Assembly (NCBI GenBank): GCA_958413985.1
Contig: CATYVZ010000001.1
Location: 62,001 to 126,000 of the forward strand
Direction of reading: 5' to 3'
Length of the DNA: 64,000 nucleotides
Source of the DNA: an uncultured Bacilli bacterium
GTDB taxonomy: Bacteria; Bacillota_I; Bacilli_A; RF39; UBA660
Below are positions 62,563-64,000 of the stretch, one piece after another; within the stretch, counting starts at the first letter, position 1; each line of letters begins with the position of its first letter. Under the pieces are notes generated by a model that had not been told where the DNA came from, did not search any database, and was given only the letters and a program-made list of their open reading frames with translations. Position numbers and translations under genes: made by a program.

Positions 62563-62997
62563 TTATAATTTTTTTAGAAAACAAACAACTTTATTGACCT
62601 CATTAAATCCAGCTTTAATATGAAAGTTATAACTATCATGGTTATTAAATTCACAATCGCTAGCTAGTTCACAGCATCCATGGTCTCTTGCCCATTTTTC
62701 ACTAGTGTCTATCAACTGCCTAGCTATTCCCTGATGACGATAATTATCGTTTACATAAATACCTTCGATATAAGCTACGGGCGATGTTTTAGCCCCTTCA
62801 ACATAATCATAACGCAAGCGACAATCGATAAAAGCAACTGGTTCATTGTTTTTATAATAAATGAAAATACTAGCCTTAGATGAAGATAAAACTTTTAAAT
62901 ATTCTTGTTTTAATTCATCTAGATTACTATTGATCCATAACTTATTAGCTAGTTTAGAAACTTCTTCATAATCTTTCTTGGTAGCTTGTCTTATCAT
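62563..62997 (-). CDS. GNAT acetyltransferase, AAC(6')-like
   Basis: 144 aa, GNAT fold with the acetyl-CoA loop YRHQGIARQLI, a GCCELASDCEFNNHDSYNFH segment and HIKAGFNEVNKVVCF at the end. Layout and the SPVAYIEGIYV stretch resemble aminoglycoside 6'-N-acetyltransferases of the AAC(6')-I group. Whether it acts on aminoglycosides is not known. Flanked by a promoter-like region and no mobile genes. Confidence 0.8.
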   Translation of the reverse strand: MIRQATKKDYEEVSKLANKLWINSNLDELKQEYLKVLSSSKASIFIYYKNNEPVAFIDCRLRYDYVEGAKTSPVAYIEGIYVNDNYRHQGIARQLIDTSEKWARDHGCCELASDCEFNNHDSYNFHIKAGFNEVNKVVCFLKKL

Positions 62998-63120
62998 TTA
63001 ATATCACATCCTTCATATCTTGCTTTAATTATAGCATTTCCAAGATAAATTATCAATCTTAGATTGACAAACTTCAGAAATTTGATAAAATATTTAATAC
63101 TGAATGGGGGAATAAAAATA

Positions 63121-64000
63121 TGGATAAAATTAAATATGAACAAATCTTAATCGATTTATTAGGTCTAAATATTGTCGAAACTAATGATGAATGCTTTCAA
63201 ATTTTAGATGAAGATAACAAATTAGTAGGTTATGTAAAAAAAGTAAAAGTATTTAATTCGGATGAAGGTTCACCTATTACCTTTAATTTTCGCACTGATA
63301 TTAAAACTGATACTATTAGCTTTGCTAGTTCACGAAGAATAGATAAATTCACTAAAAAAGATAACTTATTTGAATATAATATCGATATTATAGAAAAGAA
63401 TCAAATAGTTTCTAAAAAAATAACACTAAATCTTGGTGAAAAGCCTAATATTGTAATCACTGATAAAAATGATGATACAATTAAATTTCAAGTTGAATAT
63501 GATAGATTATATTTTAGTTATTACACTAAATTGAAAGATAAAAAATATGAAAACATTATTGTCGAAATTAAAAATTATAACAGTGGTATAGAATATAACT
63601 ATAACAGTACTATTACCGATCAACGAAAACAACTACAAGGTCAAAGTGATAAAAAAAGTTATAAATTATTTGTCAAAAATGATCCAGTGTTTAAATATGA
63701 ATTGATAGTTAAAGAGCAAAAACGTGATAATGGAAAAATTATTAAATCGATCGATTTTTGTGAAAAAGGATTTGATCAATCACAAATTATCAATCAAGAC
63801 GTCATTCAAGCATTTGACTCTATTAAATTTTTAATTGAAGATTATTTACCTCTTAATGTAAATTCTATTAAATCTATCTTAAAAGAAAACGATTCTAAAT
63901 TCTATTTATCGCCATTTATCTTAGAACGATCTTTAAATATAGAAGATAATTTAACAAATGATAAGGTTAAAACCTTGAATAAAGAACAAAGATCAAAATA
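63121..64000 (+). CDS. Uncharacterised protein, truncated by the window end
   Basis: The frame is open from ATG 63121 to the end (293 complete codons), so the gene runs off the window. Rich in Lys, Asn, Asp and Ile, no signal peptide; early part has IDLLGLNIVETNDECFQIL and a VGYVKKVKVF strand. No family recognised. GGGGG precedes the start by 9 bases; the start is well supported. Confidence 0.65.

Noticed and set aside
1..64000. CRISPR arrays, rRNA genes, prophage structural genes and insertion sequences with transposases.
   Set aside because: None seen on either strand; the only mobile gene is the large serine recombinase, and xerD is the housekeeping type.

Overview
The window is a 64 kb stretch of a very AT-rich, spore-forming, low-GC Gram-positive bacterium (Bacillota, Bacilli side). 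The evidence is a set of sporulation genes (spoIIGA-sigE, spoIVB, spoIIM, a ylbJ/spoIVV homologue, a YjcZ-family spore protein), the Firmicute order pnp-rpsO-truB, an OmpR-type two-component system, a LiaF-like protein and an Hsp20 gene with a CIRCE-like site. UGA is a normal stop codon (nusB, xseA and xerD all end in TGA), so this is not a code-4 Mollicute. The style suggests an uncultured gut Bacilli lineage close to the Mollicutes/Erysipelotrichia, but no rRNA is present to settle it.

Layout. 1-13.6 kb: pyrG (3' end), def, a YjcZ-type gene, a SEDS gene, spoIIGA-sigE, topA, then a run of overlapping genes (cysteine desulfurase, two mTERF-like repeat genes, dCMP deaminase, thioredoxin, a thioredoxin-CcdA fusion, queH), uppP and hsp20. 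13.6-18.3 kb: a type IV pilus-like locus with a large modular pilin behind a poly-G leader, a GspE/PilB ATPase and two pseudopilins. 18.3-26.0 kb: ylbJ, ylbL, mutS, nusB, xseA-xseB, spoIVB. 26.2-31.15 kb: an accessory island with its own promoter (HAD-HIT fusion, radical SAM enzyme, two S51-type peptidases, a minimal alanyl-tRNA-synthetase-like protein). 31.2-40 kb: a Prli42-like 29-aa protein, spoIIM, mnmA, an HTH regulator, a PdaC-like deacetylase, a Rieske oxidoreductase, rarA, xerD, alkD. 40.0-44.7 kb: a ZIP metal transporter gene split by a 3.96 kb large-serine-recombinase element that carries sua5 and an MccF-like S66 peptidase. 44.7-64 kb: holA, a BI-1 protein, a two-component system, a flavin/FMN export and attachment cluster, sufS, a HIT gene, pnp-rpsO-truB-yugP-cysS, a lipoprotein-like gene, two tRNAs, a LiaF/DUF4097 pair, a GNAT enzyme and the start of an unknown gene.

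How it works together. Housekeeping and sporulation genes form the backbone, and the accessory material sits at three places. The island at 26-31 kb joins an aminoacyl-tRNA-synthetase-like fold, a radical SAM enzyme whose C-terminal half resembles viperin, a nucleotidase-HIT fusion and two peptidases. That mix fits peptide/amino-acid plus nucleotide chemistry (a small-molecule or defence locus), though its product is unknown. The ZIP insertion can be resolved to the base: removing 40337-44295 restores a 248-codon transporter frame. The mTERF-like repeat genes at 7.9-9.6 kb are unusual because that repeat family is mainly known from eukaryotic organelles.
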